A DNA stretch of 64,000 bases from Geodermatophilus obscurus DSM 43160 (lineage in GTDB: Bacteria; Actinomycetota; Actinomycetes; Mycobacteriales; Geodermatophilaceae): NCBI RefSeq assembly GCF_000025345.1, contig NC_013757.1, forward strand, positions 2,232,001-2,296,000, given 5' to 3'. Positions 52,400 to 63,299 of the stretch are shown here, piece by piece (position 1 is the first letter of the stretch; each line of letters begins with the position of its first letter). The position numbers and the translations under genes were made by a program. The notes under the pieces are model-generated. The model ran no database searches. It saw nothing but the letters and a program-made list of their open reading frames with translations, and was not told where the DNA came from.

Positions 52400-53188
52400 A
52401 TGACGATGCTGCTCCCCGCCGCCGACCCCGCTGGGGCGCGCGCGCAGTACCGGGACGGGTTGGCCGTCCCGTCGTCGGGCTGGGCGCCCGGCTACACCCA
52501 GGCCAACCTGGTCGTCGTCCCGCAGGACTGGGCCTACGACGTGCTGCTGTTCGGCCTGCGCAACCCCAAGCCGGTGCCCCTGCTCGACGTGACCGACGCC
52601 GGGTCGTACCGCACGGCGCTGGCGCCGGACGCCGACCTGCGCACCGACCTGCCGCGCTACCGGGTGTGGCGGGACGGCGAGCTGGTCGGCGAGCCGACCG
52701 ACGTGGTCGACCTGTGGCGCGACGATCTGGTCGCCTTCCTCATCGGCTGCAGCTTCAGCTTCGAGACCGCGCTGCTGGACGCGGGTGTGCCGGTGCGCAA
52801 CATCGAGCAGGGCCGCAACGTGTCGATGTACCGCACCAACCGGGCCTGTCGCCCCGCCGGCCGGCTGTCCGGACCGCTGGTGGTGTCGATGCGGCCGGTG
52901 CCCGGCGAGCTGGTGGCCGCCGCGGTGCAGGTGACCGCCCGGATGCCGCAGGTGCACGGGGCGCCGGTGCACGTCGGTGTCCCCGACGCCCTGGGCGTCG
53001 CCGACCTGGGTGCGCCCGACTTCGGCGACCCGGTCGAGTTCGCCGACGGCGACGTCCCGGTGTTCTGGGCCTGCGGGGTCACGCCGCAGGCGGCACTGAT
53101 GGCCTCCCGGCCGCCGTTCGCGATCACCCATGCGCCGGGGCACATGTTCGTCACCGACGTGCCCGACGCGGTCTACCGGCAGTCCTGA
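52400..53188 (+). CDS. YcsI / DUF1445 family protein (D-glutamate cyclase-like)
   Basis: A 262-residue protein of the DUF1445/YcsI family, annotated as putative hydro-lyase and related to the mitochondrial D-glutamate cyclase that makes 5-oxo-D-proline. Family segments are [55 protein letters not shown] and [12 protein letters not shown], with the final [12 protein letters not shown]. Beside pxpABC it may supply 5-oxoproline from D-glutamate, as has been proposed for such pairs. It is divergent from the operon, with 267 bp between starts. ATG 52400 is used; the ribosome binding site is weak (GGGGGACCATGGGGGC). Confidence 0.85.
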   Translation: MTMLLPAADPAGARAQYRDGLAVPSSGWAPGYTQANLVVVPQDWAYDVLLFGLRNPKPVPLLDVTDAGSYRTALAPDADLRTDLPRYRVWRDGELVGEPTDVVDLWRDDLVAFLIGCSFSFETALLDAGVPVRNIEQGRNVSMYRTNRACRPAGRLSGPLVVSMRPVPGELVAAAVQVTARMPQVHGAPVHVGVPDALGVADLGAPDFGDPVEFADGDVPVFWACGVTPQAALMASRPPFAITHAPGHMFVTDVPDAVYRQS

Positions 53189-53214
53189 AGGAGGACCACC
53201 GCCGCGCAGACGAT

Positions 53215-53269
53215 GGCCCTCCTGCAGGGCCCCGCCCGCGAGCCTGCGAGTGGTGGGGGCAGGGGGGCC
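53215..53269. terminator. Bidirectional hairpin repeat between ycsI-like gene and argG
   Basis: GGCCCTCCTGC (53215) faces GCAGGGGGGCC (53259), an 11-bp stem with one mismatch, around a CGCCCGCGAGCCTGCGAG core. It fills the gap between the two convergent stop codons and is the same repeat type as at 30403. Confidence 0.75.
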
Positions 53270-55414
<2,145 letters not shown>

Positions 55415-55418
<4 letters not shown>

Positions 55419-56350
55419 CGGTCCCTCCTGGTCAGCCAGTCGATGGGGTCCCCGGAGTCGACGGCCAGGCCGGCGTCCCGGAGCAGGTGGCGCACCAGCA
55501 GCCGCCGGTGCGCGGAGAACGTGAGGACGTGGGCGACGACGCTGCCGAGGACGAAGGTCTCCGGCGGCTCGCACAGCGCGTCGACCAGCCGGTCGCCCCA
55601 GGCGCCGCGCCGGGCGACGTCGCGGACGGCGGCCAGCCAGCGCGGTGCCACCGCGTCGTGCCGGGCCAGCAGGGCGGCCGGGTCGTCGGCGCCGTGGGCG
55701 GGGTGACCAGCGCCCTCGATCGAGGCCAGCCACACCTCCTTGGTCCACACCAGCGTGTCCAGCAGCGCGGCGACCGACTCCTCGCGGCCGCTCCAGGAGA
55801 GCACCGTGAACCCGGGCAGCCGGGCGCGCCGGTAGGCGTCGTCCGGCAACTGCTTCGCCACCTCGAGCAGGGCGCGGGTGTCCTCGACGTCGTGGTGCAC
55901 CAGCATCGCGGTCACCTCCTCCGGGGAGCCGCGCCCGCTGTCGTCGGCGACCCACAGCGAGGTCGGCGGGTGGAAGTGGATGCCGTTGGGCGCCGGCAGC
56001 CAGTGCTCGTCGCGGGTGCGCGGGCGGTCGGCGTCCGGCGTGCCGGGGGAGTGACCGTAGGCGCGGCCGTAGGCGCGGGCGAAGCCCTCGACCGACTCGT
56101 ACCCGGCGGCGAAGGCGGCGTCGGTGACGCTGGACCCCTCGCGCAGCTGCCACGCCGCCCGCTCCAGCAGCACCCGGCGGCGCAGCGCCACCGGCGGCTC
56201 CCCGGCGCCCCGGCTGACCTGCCGGGCGAAGTACCAGGGGCTGGCGTAGGCGTCGCCGGCCATGTCGGGGAGCGTGCGGTTGTCCTCGTCGAGGACGGCG
56301 TCGAGGAGCTCGCGGAGTCGGTCCCGTCCGGGGAGGGGGTCGTCGGCCAC
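55415..56350 (-). CDS. AraC-type regulator fused to a DinB-like domain
   Basis: A 311-residue protein. Residues about 10-100 form an AraC-type double helix-turn-helix (YASPWYFARQVSRGAGEPPV, then REGSSVTDAAFAAGYESVEG and FARAYGRAYGHSPG), unusually at the N terminus. Residues 115-300 look like a DinB-type four-helix domain (AMLVHHDVEDTRALLEVAK, TLVWTKEVWLASIEG, VVAHVLTFSAHRRLLV, with His residues spaced for metal). A DNA-binding head on a DinB body suggests a regulator sensing a thiol or small molecule. GTG 56350 lacks a clear ribosome binding site. It overlaps the reductase gene downstream. Confidence 0.75.
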
Positions 56351-56628
56351 GTGGGGGAGTCTGGCCGGGGACGGCGGCCCCGCGCCCGACCGTTCTTGCC
56401 CTCCTGCGCCACCGCCGGCCCGGTGTCCCGGTTCCGCGGTGGGAGTCCAGCTCCTGCTCCCCGGCCGCGGAGGGCGGGAGCAGTGGGGGCTGTGGGCGGG
56501 ACGAGCCGGTGCCCGGCCGGGACCCGCACAGCGTGGCCCGGCGGGTGCGCTGCAGGTCACACGGGTGACGACGAGGCGGTAGCTTCCTCGCTCCCGGAGA
56601 CCACGGGGTGCCGACGAGGAGGCCACCG

Positions 56629-57747
56629 ATGTCCGTCCGTCGCTCGATCTGCCTGTACACGCCGTCCACCGACCCCTCGGGGATGGGTGCGCACATGGTG
56701 GACCTGGTCGCCGAGTACGCGGCGACGGCCGACGTGGCGCTGATGATGAGACCGACCTCGGGTGGCCGGCGGCTGCTCGACCGCGCCGCCGCGCTGGGGG
56801 CGCGCACGGTCGAGCTGCCCTCGCCTCGCGACCCGCGGTTCGCCCGGGTCGTGACGGACTTCCTCGGCACCCACCCCGCCGACGTCTTCCACTGCCACGT
56901 CGGCACCGGCTGCGAGGACTGGGACGGCGTCCGCCTGGCCCGGCGCGCCGGGTGCCGGGTGGTCGTGCAGACCCAGCACCTGCCCTACCTGGTGTCCCAC
57001 CCGCGCAAGCGGCGGGCCTACCACCACGCGATCGAGGAGGTCGACCGGCTGGTCGCCGTCTCCGACGGAGTGCGCCGCACCTACTCCCGGATCGGCGTCC
57101 CGCCGGAGCGGATCGCCACCGTGGCCAACGGCGTGGCGCCGCTCTCTTACCGGATCGGCCGGGACGCCGCCCGGGCGGCCCTCGGGCTGGACCCGCGGCA
57201 GCCCGTCGTCCTCACCGTGGGCCGGCTGACCCACATGAAGGGTCAGTGCCACCTCGTCGACGCCGTGCCGGGCCTGCTCGCCCGCTTCCCCGACCTCGCC
57301 GTCGTCCTCCTCGGGGACGGGCCGCTGCGGGAGGCCCTGGAGAAGCAGGTGGCCGGGCTCGGCGTGGGAGGTGCCGTCCGGTTCCCCGGTCACCGGGCCG
57401 ACGCCCGGCAGCTGCTGGCCGCGGCCGACGTCTTCGCCCTGCCCTCACGGCACGAGGGGATGCCGCTGGTGGCGCTGGAGGCCATGGAGGCGAGACTGCC
57501 GGTGGTGGCCACCCGCGTCATCGGCAGCGAGGAGGTCGTCGACGACGGGGTCACCGGCGCACTGGTGCGGTCCGCGGACCCCGCCGCCTTGGCGGCGGCC
57601 CTCGGACGGCTGCTCGCCGATCCGGACCTGCGGCGCCGGCAGGGTGCCGCCGGCCGGCGCCGGTACGTGGCCTGCTTCACCCGCGAGCGGATGGCCCGGG
57701 ACACCGCGGCGGTCTACGAGGCGGCGCTGGGCGGGACCGGGCGGTGA
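56629..57747 (+). CDS. GT4 glycosyltransferase
   Basis: A 372-residue GT-B glycosyltransferase with both halves present. The N-terminal half reads ICLYTPSTDPSGMGAHMVDL and ends with DVFHCHVGTGCEDWDG. The C-terminal nucleotide-sugar half has VVLTVGRLTHMKGQCHLVDA, VVLLGDGPLREALEKQV, and the E-x7-E region LPSRHEGMPLVALEAMEARL with VVDDGVTGALV. It would move a sugar from a nucleotide donor, probably in the cytoplasm. ATG 56629 follows GAGGAGG. It is the first gene of a five-gene operon with two Gfo/Idh/MocA dehydrogenases, overlapping the next gene by GTGA. Acceptor unknown. Confidence 0.85.
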   Translation: MSVRRSICLYTPSTDPSGMGAHMVDLVAEYAATADVALMMRPTSGGRRLLDRAAALGARTVELPSPRDPRFARVVTDFLGTHPADVFHCHVGTGCEDWDGVRLARRAGCRVVVQTQHLPYLVSHPRKRRAYHHAIEEVDRLVAVSDGVRRTYSRIGVPPERIATVANGVAPLSYRIGRDAARAALGLDPRQPVVLTVGRLTHMKGQCHLVDAVPGLLARFPDLAVVLLGDGPLREALEKQVAGLGVGGAVRFPGHRADARQLLAAADVFALPSRHEGMPLVALEAMEARLPVVATRVIGSEEVVDDGVTGALVRSADPAALAAALGRLLADPDLRRRQGAAGRRRYVACFTRERMARDTAAVYEAALGGTGR

Positions 57748-58715
57748 GCCGCCTGCGGGTGGGCGTCGTCGGGACCGGGTTCATCGCCGGCCGGCACCTG
57801 GCGGCGCTGACGGCCTCCCCCGACGTGGCGGTCGTGGCCGTGGCCGACCCGGTGCGCGAGCGCGCCGAGGCGGCTGCGGCACGGTGCGGGGCGCGGGCCC
57901 ACGGCGACGGGCTCGCGCTCCTGGACACCGAGGAGCTCGACGCGGTCTGGCTGTGCGTGCCGCCGTTCGCGCACGGGCCGCTGGAGGCGGCGGCGGTCGC
58001 CCGCGGCCTGCCGTTCTTCGTGGAGAAGCCGCTGGCCCTGGACCTGGCGACCGCGGAGGCGGTCGCGGTCGAGGTCGCCCGGACCGGCCTCCCCACGGCG
58101 GTGGGCTACCACTGGCGGCACCTGGGGGTCGTGCAGCGCGCGGCGGAGACGGTGCCGGCGGGAGAGGTGCAGCTGGTCACCGGTTCCTGGCTGGACCGGA
58201 CACCAGCGGCGCCCTGGTGGGTGCAGCGCGGCGGCTCGGGCGGTCAGGTGGTCGAGCAGACGACGCACGTGCTCGACCTGGCCCGGCTGCTCGCCGGGGA
58301 GGTGGACCTGGTCTCGGCGGCCGAGCGGCCGGCCGGCGCCGACGGCGAGGTCCCGACGGCGGCCGTGGCGCTGCTGCACTTCGCCTCCGGTGCGGTGGGC
58401 AGCGTCTCCTCGACGCGGGTCCTCGGCTGGCGGCACGCCGTCGGCCTGCAGGTGGTGACCGAGGGCCGGGTGGTCGAGCTGTCGGAGCGCAGCCTGACCG
58501 ACCACTCGCTGCGGGTGGTCACGGCCGACGGCGAGGAGGTCAGCCGCAGCGACGAGGACCCGGTCGCCGCCGAGGACCGCGCGTTCGTCGACGTCCTGCT
58601 CGGCCGGTCGGCGGGGGTCCGGGTCCCCTACGCGGAGGCCCTGCGCACCCACGCGCTCGCCTGCGCCGCCGACCGGGCCGCCCGCGAGGGCACGTCGGTC
58701 CGTCCGGCCTCCTGA
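57744..58715 (+). CDS. Gfo/Idh/MocA family oxidoreductase, first copy
   Basis: A 323-residue NAD(P)-dependent dehydrogenase. The Rossmann motif is VGVVGTGFIAGRHLAAL, the catalytic Lys lies in FFVEKPLALDL, and the conserved His in GGQVVEQTTHVLDL. It is clearly a paralogue of the next gene: both share VGYHWR, a Trp-Leu-Asp segment and the S-G-G-Q-x-V-E-Q block. Such pairs often oxidise and re-reduce a sugar nucleotide or cyclitol. The GTG start overlaps the glycosyltransferase stop. Substrate unknown. Confidence 0.85.
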   Translation: MSRLRVGVVGTGFIAGRHLAALTASPDVAVVAVADPVRERAEAAAARCGARAHGDGLALLDTEELDAVWLCVPPFAHGPLEAAAVARGLPFFVEKPLALDLATAEAVAVEVARTGLPTAVGYHWRHLGVVQRAAETVPAGEVQLVTGSWLDRTPAAPWWVQRGGSGGQVVEQTTHVLDLARLLAGEVDLVSAAERPAGADGEVPTAAVALLHFASGAVGSVSSTRVLGWRHAVGLQVVTEGRVVELSERSLTDHSLRVVTADGEEVSRSDEDPVAAEDRAFVDVLLGRSAGVRVPYAEALRTHALACAADRAAREGTSVRPAS

Positions 58716-58762
58716 GTGCCGGCCGGGTTTCACCGACCGGCCCACCCGGGCACGGGGTCGGC

Positions 58763-59713
58763 ATGACGACGAGGATCGGCCTGGTCGGGGCCGGGTTCAT
58801 CGCCGGCCGGCACCTGGATGCGCTCACCGCCATCGAGGGCGTGCGGGTCGCCGGGGTCGCCGACCCGCGGGCCGACCGGGCCGAAGTGCTCGCCGCCCGC
58901 GCGGGAGCCGCGGCCTACGCCCACTGGCAGGACCTGCTCGACGTCGAGCGGCTCGACGCGCTCTACGTCTGCGTGCCGCCGCACGCGCACGGGGAGGCCG
59001 AGAGTGCCGCCATCGAGCGCGGGCTGCCGCTGTTCGTGGAGAAGCCGCTGGCGACCGACCTGCCGACCGCCGAGGCGCTGGCCGACCGGATCGACGGCGC
59101 CGGCCTGCTCACGTCGGTCGGCTACCACTGGCGCTACCTCGACACCCTCGAGACCGCCCGCGAGCTGCTCGCCGAGGCGCCGGCACGCATGGTGCTGGGC
59201 GCGTGGCTGGACAAGGCGCCGCGCGTCGACTGGTGGGCCCGGCAGGACGGCTCGGGCGGGCAGACCGTCGAGCAGGCCACCCACCTCTTCGACGTCGCCC
59301 GGGTGCTGGTCGGCGAGGTGGAGGGCGGCTGGGCCACCGGCTCGCGCTCCGCGCAGGGCCCCGGCGACATCCTCGACGTGTGCACCGCCGCGCTGCGGTT
59401 CAGCTCCGGCGCGGTCGGGTCCTTCTCCAACAGCTGCCTGCTGCCGCGGGCCCAGCGGATCGGCGTCGAGCTGGTCGCACCCGGCCTGGGCCTGTGGCTC
59501 ACCGAGCACCAGCTGGTGGTCACCGACGCCGACGGAGAGCGGACGGTGCACCGCGGGGTCGACCCCTTCGCCGCCGAGGACCGCGCGTTCGTCGCCGCCG
59601 TCCGCGGTGAGGGGGACGACGTCCGGACGTCCTACCGCGAGGCCCTGCGCACGCACCGGCTGGCGGTCGCCGTCGCGACCGCGGCCGCCGGCGGCGGGAC
59701 GGTGCAGCTGTGA
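58763..59713 (+). CDS. Gfo/Idh/MocA family oxidoreductase, second copy
   Basis: A 316-residue paralogue of the preceding gene with GLVGAGFIAGRHLDAL, LFVEKPLATDL, VGYHWRYLD and GGQTVEQATHLFDVARVL. The two differ most in the C-terminal beta-sheet domain, which usually sets substrate and partner. ATG 58763 starts the protein; only GGGGTCGGC precedes it, and a 47-bp gap separates the genes. It most likely acts on a product or precursor of the same sugar pathway. Confidence 0.85.
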   Translation: MTTRIGLVGAGFIAGRHLDALTAIEGVRVAGVADPRADRAEVLAARAGAAAYAHWQDLLDVERLDALYVCVPPHAHGEAESAAIERGLPLFVEKPLATDLPTAEALADRIDGAGLLTSVGYHWRYLDTLETARELLAEAPARMVLGAWLDKAPRVDWWARQDGSGGQTVEQATHLFDVARVLVGEVEGGWATGSRSAQGPGDILDVCTAALRFSSGAVGSFSNSCLLPRAQRIGVELVAPGLGLWLTEHQLVVTDADGERTVHRGVDPFAAEDRAFVAAVRGEGDDVRTSYREALRTHRLAVAVATAAAGGGTVQL

Positions 59714-59765
59714 GCGGCTCCGTGACCGACCGGCTCCGCCGGACGGCAGCGAACCGGGAGGCATC

Positions 59766-60869
59766 GTGAGCCGGGTGGTCCGCAGCATCGGCGTCGTCGC
59801 GCCGGGGGAGCCGGCGATCCTGGACGTCGAGGAGCCCGACCCCGGCCCGGGGCAGGCGTGGGTGCGCACCGAGTGGAGCGGGGTGAGCGCCGGCACGGAG
59901 GTGGCGATCGTCCGCGGCACCGACCCGCACCACCTGCTGCACTGGGACCCCGACCTGCGCTCCTTCGACGACGCCGGCCCGCCCGCGGCCTATCCGGTCC
60001 GCGGGTTGGGCTACATGGAGGTCGGCCGGGTCACCGAGAGCCGCACCCCCGACCTCGCCGAGGGGCAGCTGGTGGCCATGGCCTACGGGCACCGCACCGG
60101 CGTCTGCGCCGACCCCTCGGCCAGGCCGGTGGTCCCGGTGCCCGACGACCTCGACCCGCTGCTCGGCGTCTACCTCGCGCAGATGGGGCCGATCTGCGTC
60201 AACGGGTTGCTGCACGCCGCGGCCGACGCCGCCGGGCCCGGCGCGGGCGTGGACGCCGGGGTGCGCGACCGGCACGTGCTGGTCACCGGCGCCGGCGTCA
60301 TCGGGCTGCTGAGCGCGCTGCTCGCCGTCCGGCACGGCGCCGCCGACGTCGTCGTCGCCGAGCCCTCCGCCGAACGCCGGGCGGTCGCCGAGGCGCTGGG
60401 CCTGGCCACCCTGGCCGATGACGGGTCCGCGTGGCGCGCGGCCAAGGAGCGCTGGCACCACGGGCGGGGGGACGCCGGCGCCGACGTCGTCCTGCAGTGC
60501 CGGGGCCACGACGCCGCGCTCGCCACCGGGCTCAAGGCGCTGCGCCCGCAGGGCACCGTCGTCGACCTGGGCTTCTACCAGGCCGGCGCCGAGGCGGTGC
60601 GGCTCGGCGAGGAGTTCCACCACAACGGCCTGGCGGTGGTCTGCGCGCAGATCGGCCGGGTGCCGCGCGGCATGGCCGACGCCTGGTCGCGGACGGCGCT
60701 GGCGCGGGTCACGCTGGACCTGCTGCGCGAGCGGGGTCCGGAGATCCGCACCCACCTGGTCACCGACGTCCTGCCGTTCGAGGAGGGGCCGCGGCTGCTG
60801 GCCGACCTCGCCGGCCGCCGGCTGGCCGCCCCACCGCTGCAGGCGGTGCTTGCCTTCCCGGGCGCCTGA
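59766..60869 (+). CDS. Medium-chain dehydrogenase/reductase family protein
   Basis: A 367-residue MDR-superfamily protein. The cofactor-binding motif is HVLVTGAGVIGLLSALLAVR. In the catalytic part, the place of the usual zinc-ligand Cys (G-x-C-G-S/T-D) reads GVSAGTEVAIVRGTD, so the catalytic zinc is probably absent. This GTE form also occurs in bacteriochlorophyllide- and sugar-type dehydrogenases found beside Gfo/Idh/MocA genes. GTG 59766 follows GGGAGG. It lies 52 bp after the second Gfo-type gene and 4 bp before the last glycosyltransferase. Substrate unknown. Confidence 0.8.
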   Translation: MSRVVRSIGVVAPGEPAILDVEEPDPGPGQAWVRTEWSGVSAGTEVAIVRGTDPHHLLHWDPDLRSFDDAGPPAAYPVRGLGYMEVGRVTESRTPDLAEGQLVAMAYGHRTGVCADPSARPVVPVPDDLDPLLGVYLAQMGPICVNGLLHAAADAAGPGAGVDAGVRDRHVLVTGAGVIGLLSALLAVRHGAADVVVAEPSAERRAVAEALGLATLADDGSAWRAAKERWHHGRGDAGADVVLQCRGHDAALATGLKALRPQGTVVDLGFYQAGAEAVRLGEEFHHNGLAVVCAQIGRVPRGMADAWSRTALARVTLDLLRERGPEIRTHLVTDVLPFEEGPRLLADLAGRRLAAPPLQAVLAFPGA

Positions 60870-60873
60870 GCCG

Positions 60874-62085
60874 GTGCGGGTCCTGCTGGTCGGCAACCAC
60901 TGGACCGAGGGTCCCGGCGGTGCGGAGACGATGCTGGTGCTCACCGCGGACCTGCTGCGCGCCGCCGGGCACGAGGTGGTGCCGTTCGCCGTCGCCGAGG
61001 AGCGGACGCTGCCGACGCCGGTGCGCGACCGGCTGCCGGTCGCGGCGGGCGCCGGCGCGCGCACCCGGTTCGGGGAGGCGTGGGCCGGCACCTGGTCGCC
61101 GCGGGCCCACCGGGCGCTCCTGCAGGTCGTCGACGAGGTGCGGCCGGACGTCGCGCACGTGCACCACGTCTTCGAGCGGCTGACCGTCTCGGTGCTCGAC
61201 GCGCTGCAGCGCCGGGGCGTGCCGACGGTGATGACGCTGCACGACTACAAGCCGGTCTGCCCCAACTTCCGGCTGTTCACCGACGGTGCGCCGTGCACCC
61301 GCTGCCTGTCCGGCGGGTACTGGCAGGTGGTGCGGCACCGCTGCCTGGAGGGCTCGCGGTGGCGGTCGGTGGCGGCCGCGGCCGACGCCTACGCCTCCCG
61401 GGGCCGCGGCGTCTACGACCGGGTGGAGCACTTCCTCGCGCCGAGCGACTTCCTCCGCGACCGGGTGGTCGACGGCGGGCTGCCGGCCGACCGGGTGGAG
61501 GTGCTGCCCAACCCGGTGGTGGCCGCGCCCGGGCCCCGGCCGGCCCGGGCCGAGCCGCCGACGGTGCTGTACGCCTCCCGGCTCGTCGCGGAGAAGGGCG
61601 TGGACACCCTGCTGGACGCCGCCGCCCGGCTGCCGGCTGGCGTGCGGGTGCGGCTGGCCGGGTCCGGGCGACTGGAGCGGGCGGTGCGGTCCCGGGTCGC
61701 CGCGGAGCGGCTGCCGGTCGACGTCCTGGGCCCGCTGCCGCCGTCGGAGGTCGCCGCCGAGCTGCGGGCCGCGGCGGTCGCCGTCCTGCCGGCGCTGTGG
61801 TGGGAGAACTGCCCGATGGCCGTGCTGGAGGCCGCCGCGCAGGGGGTGCCGGTGGTCGCCACGGCGGTGGGCGGCATCCCCGAACTGGTGGACGACGGCT
61901 CGACCGGGTTGCTCGTGCCGCCGGGGGACGCCGGCGCGCTGGCCGGCGCGCTGACCCGGCTGCTCGACCGGCCCGACGAGGCCGAGCGGATGGGCCGGGC
62001 CGGGTGGGCTCGGGTACGCGCGCGGCACGACCCGGAGGGGCACGTCGCGGCGCTGCAGGAGGTCTATCGGCGTGTCGCGCGGTGA
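60874..62085 (+). CDS. GT4 glycosyltransferase with cysteine motif
   Basis: A 403-residue GT-B enzyme. It starts VRVLLVGNHWTEGPGGAETM and has the sub-group motif VMTLHDYKPVCPNFRLF, then PCTRCLSGGYW and HRCLEGS. This three-to-four-cysteine pattern marks one GT4 branch acting on cell-surface glycans. The donor half has VLYASRLVAEKGVDTLLDAA, VRLAGSGRLE and LWWENCPMAVLEAAAQGVPV. GTG 60874 is 4 bp after the MDR gene stop; its ribosome binding site is weak, so coupling is likely. It is the last gene of the operon. Confidence 0.85.
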   Translation: MRVLLVGNHWTEGPGGAETMLVLTADLLRAAGHEVVPFAVAEERTLPTPVRDRLPVAAGAGARTRFGEAWAGTWSPRAHRALLQVVDEVRPDVAHVHHVFERLTVSVLDALQRRGVPTVMTLHDYKPVCPNFRLFTDGAPCTRCLSGGYWQVVRHRCLEGSRWRSVAAAADAYASRGRGVYDRVEHFLAPSDFLRDRVVDGGLPADRVEVLPNPVVAAPGPRPARAEPPTVLYASRLVAEKGVDTLLDAAARLPAGVRVRLAGSGRLERAVRSRVAAERLPVDVLGPLPPSEVAAELRAAAVAVLPALWWENCPMAVLEAAAQGVPVVATAVGGIPELVDDGSTGLLVPPGDAGALAGALTRLLDRPDEAERMGRAGWARVRARHDPEGHVAALQEVYRRVAR

Positions 62086-62193
62086 GTCGGCGCGGACGGC
62101 CTTGTCCCGGAACTGGTACGGCGGGATCCTGCCGTCATCGTCGCGGACGCCGGGTGGACCGGGCTGCCTCGGCGGTTCGGAGAGTGGGTCGTC

Positions 62194-62607
62194 ATGAGGT
62201 GGGCGATCATCGCCGTGCTCGGCTTCGGGCTGGAGATCGCGCTGGTCATCGCGATGGCGCGGAGCAACACGGCGCGGTGGGAGCGGGACCACCGGGCCGC
62301 CCGGGCGGCCATCCGGGCGCGCGAGGAGGCGGGGCTGCGCGTGCGGGCGGCCGGGCTGGTGGCGCAGCGCGTCCCGCACCCGCACCTGTCGCACCTCCCG
62401 CACGTGCACCTGTCGCCGCGGGTCGTCGACCGGCTCGCGCACACCCGCGAGGTCCTGCACGTCCCGCGCCTGCACCTGCCGCGCCTCACCCGGCACCCGG
62501 CACGGCCGGACATCCCGGCTCCCGCGCCGGCGCCGGACGACGCGACCGTGGCCGACACGCCGTCCGAGGAGCAGCCCACGTCGTCCGAGGGGCAGCCCAC
62601 GCCGTAG
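62194..62607 (+). CDS. Single-pass membrane protein with His-rich segment, unknown function
   Basis: A 137-residue protein with an N-terminal hydrophobic helix (AIIAVLGFGLEIALVIAMA, about 4-22). A basic helical stretch (RWERDHRAARAAIRAREEAG) and a segment rich in His, Pro and Leu (about residues 58-100, for example HPHLSHLPHVHLSP) follow, then an acidic Pro/Thr tail. I do not recognise it. The regular H-x-H/H-L-x spacing could bind metal or simply be low complexity. ATG 62194 has a distant GGAG. Confidence 0.5.
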   Translation: MRWAIIAVLGFGLEIALVIAMARSNTARWERDHRAARAAIRAREEAGLRVRAAGLVAQRVPHPHLSHLPHVHLSPRVVDRLAHTREVLHVPRLHLPRLTRHPARPDIPAPAPAPDDATVADTPSEEQPTSSEGQPTP

Positions 62608-62758
62608 CGCCCGCCGTCGGGTCGCGGTGTGTGCACGCAGCGCTGTCCCGCCGCACTCGGACACGCGATGGGTGCCCACACCGCGAACGGCCTCGCCCCG
62701 CGCTCGGACGCCGTCGGACAGCTAGCGTCCCGGGCGTGCGCAGACGAGGAGGCGAGCG

Positions 62759-63280
62759 GTGACGCCCGAGGACGACCGCACCGAGGCCCCACTGGTCGGG
62801 GACGAGGTCCCGCTGCTGACCGGCTTCCTGGACTTCCAGCGGCAGACGCTGGCCTGGAAGTGCGCGGGGCTCTCGCCGCAGCAGCTGGCGACCCGCGCCG
62901 TCGCCACCTCCGACCTCACCCTGCTCGGCATGGTGCGCCACCTCGCAGCCGTCGAGACCGGCTGGCTGGTCGGCTTCGGTGGGCTGCCGTACGACGTGTG
63001 GCCGGACGTGATCCGGGACCGCGACGAGCAGTTCCGGGTCGACCCCGCGACCGTCACGCAGGAGGACGTCGACGCGGCCTGGGCGACCTGGCACGCCGTC
63101 ACCGACGCGGTCGGCACGGTGGTCGACCAGCTCCCGCTCGACACCGCGGACCGGCCGTGGGGCCGCGACGACGAGTTCTCCCTGCGCTGGATCCTGCTCC
63201 ACCTGGTCGAGGAGTACGCCCGGCACAACGGCCACGCCGACCTGCTGCGCGAGGCCCTCGACGGCGCCACCGGCGAGTAG
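62759..63280 (+). CDS. DinB family protein (DUF664)
   Basis: A 173-residue four-helix DinB-like protein: LLTGFLDFQRQTLAWKCAGL, TLLGMVRHLAAVETGWLVG, and WILLHLVEEYARHNGHADLL. Three His residues in the positions of the usual metal site are visible (one in MVRHL, two in the last helix). DinB proteins include thiol-dependent S-transferases and many of unknown role. GTG 62759 follows GAGGAGG. Its stop codon lies inside a palindrome shared with the convergent gene. Confidence 0.85.
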   Translation: MTPEDDRTEAPLVGDEVPLLTGFLDFQRQTLAWKCAGLSPQQLATRAVATSDLTLLGMVRHLAAVETGWLVGFGGLPYDVWPDVIRDRDEQFRVDPATVTQEDVDAAWATWHAVTDAVGTVVDQLPLDTADRPWGRDDEFSLRWILLHLVEEYARHNGHADLLREALDGATGE

Positions 63281-63299
63281 CCGGGCAGCTGCCCGCTAC
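63277..63299. terminator. Short bidirectional hairpin overlapping two stop codons
   Basis: CGGGCAG/CTGCCCG form a 14-bp palindrome flanked by GTAG and CTAC, with one bulged base. It spans the stop codons of the convergent DinB and CoiA-like genes. Confidence 0.6.
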
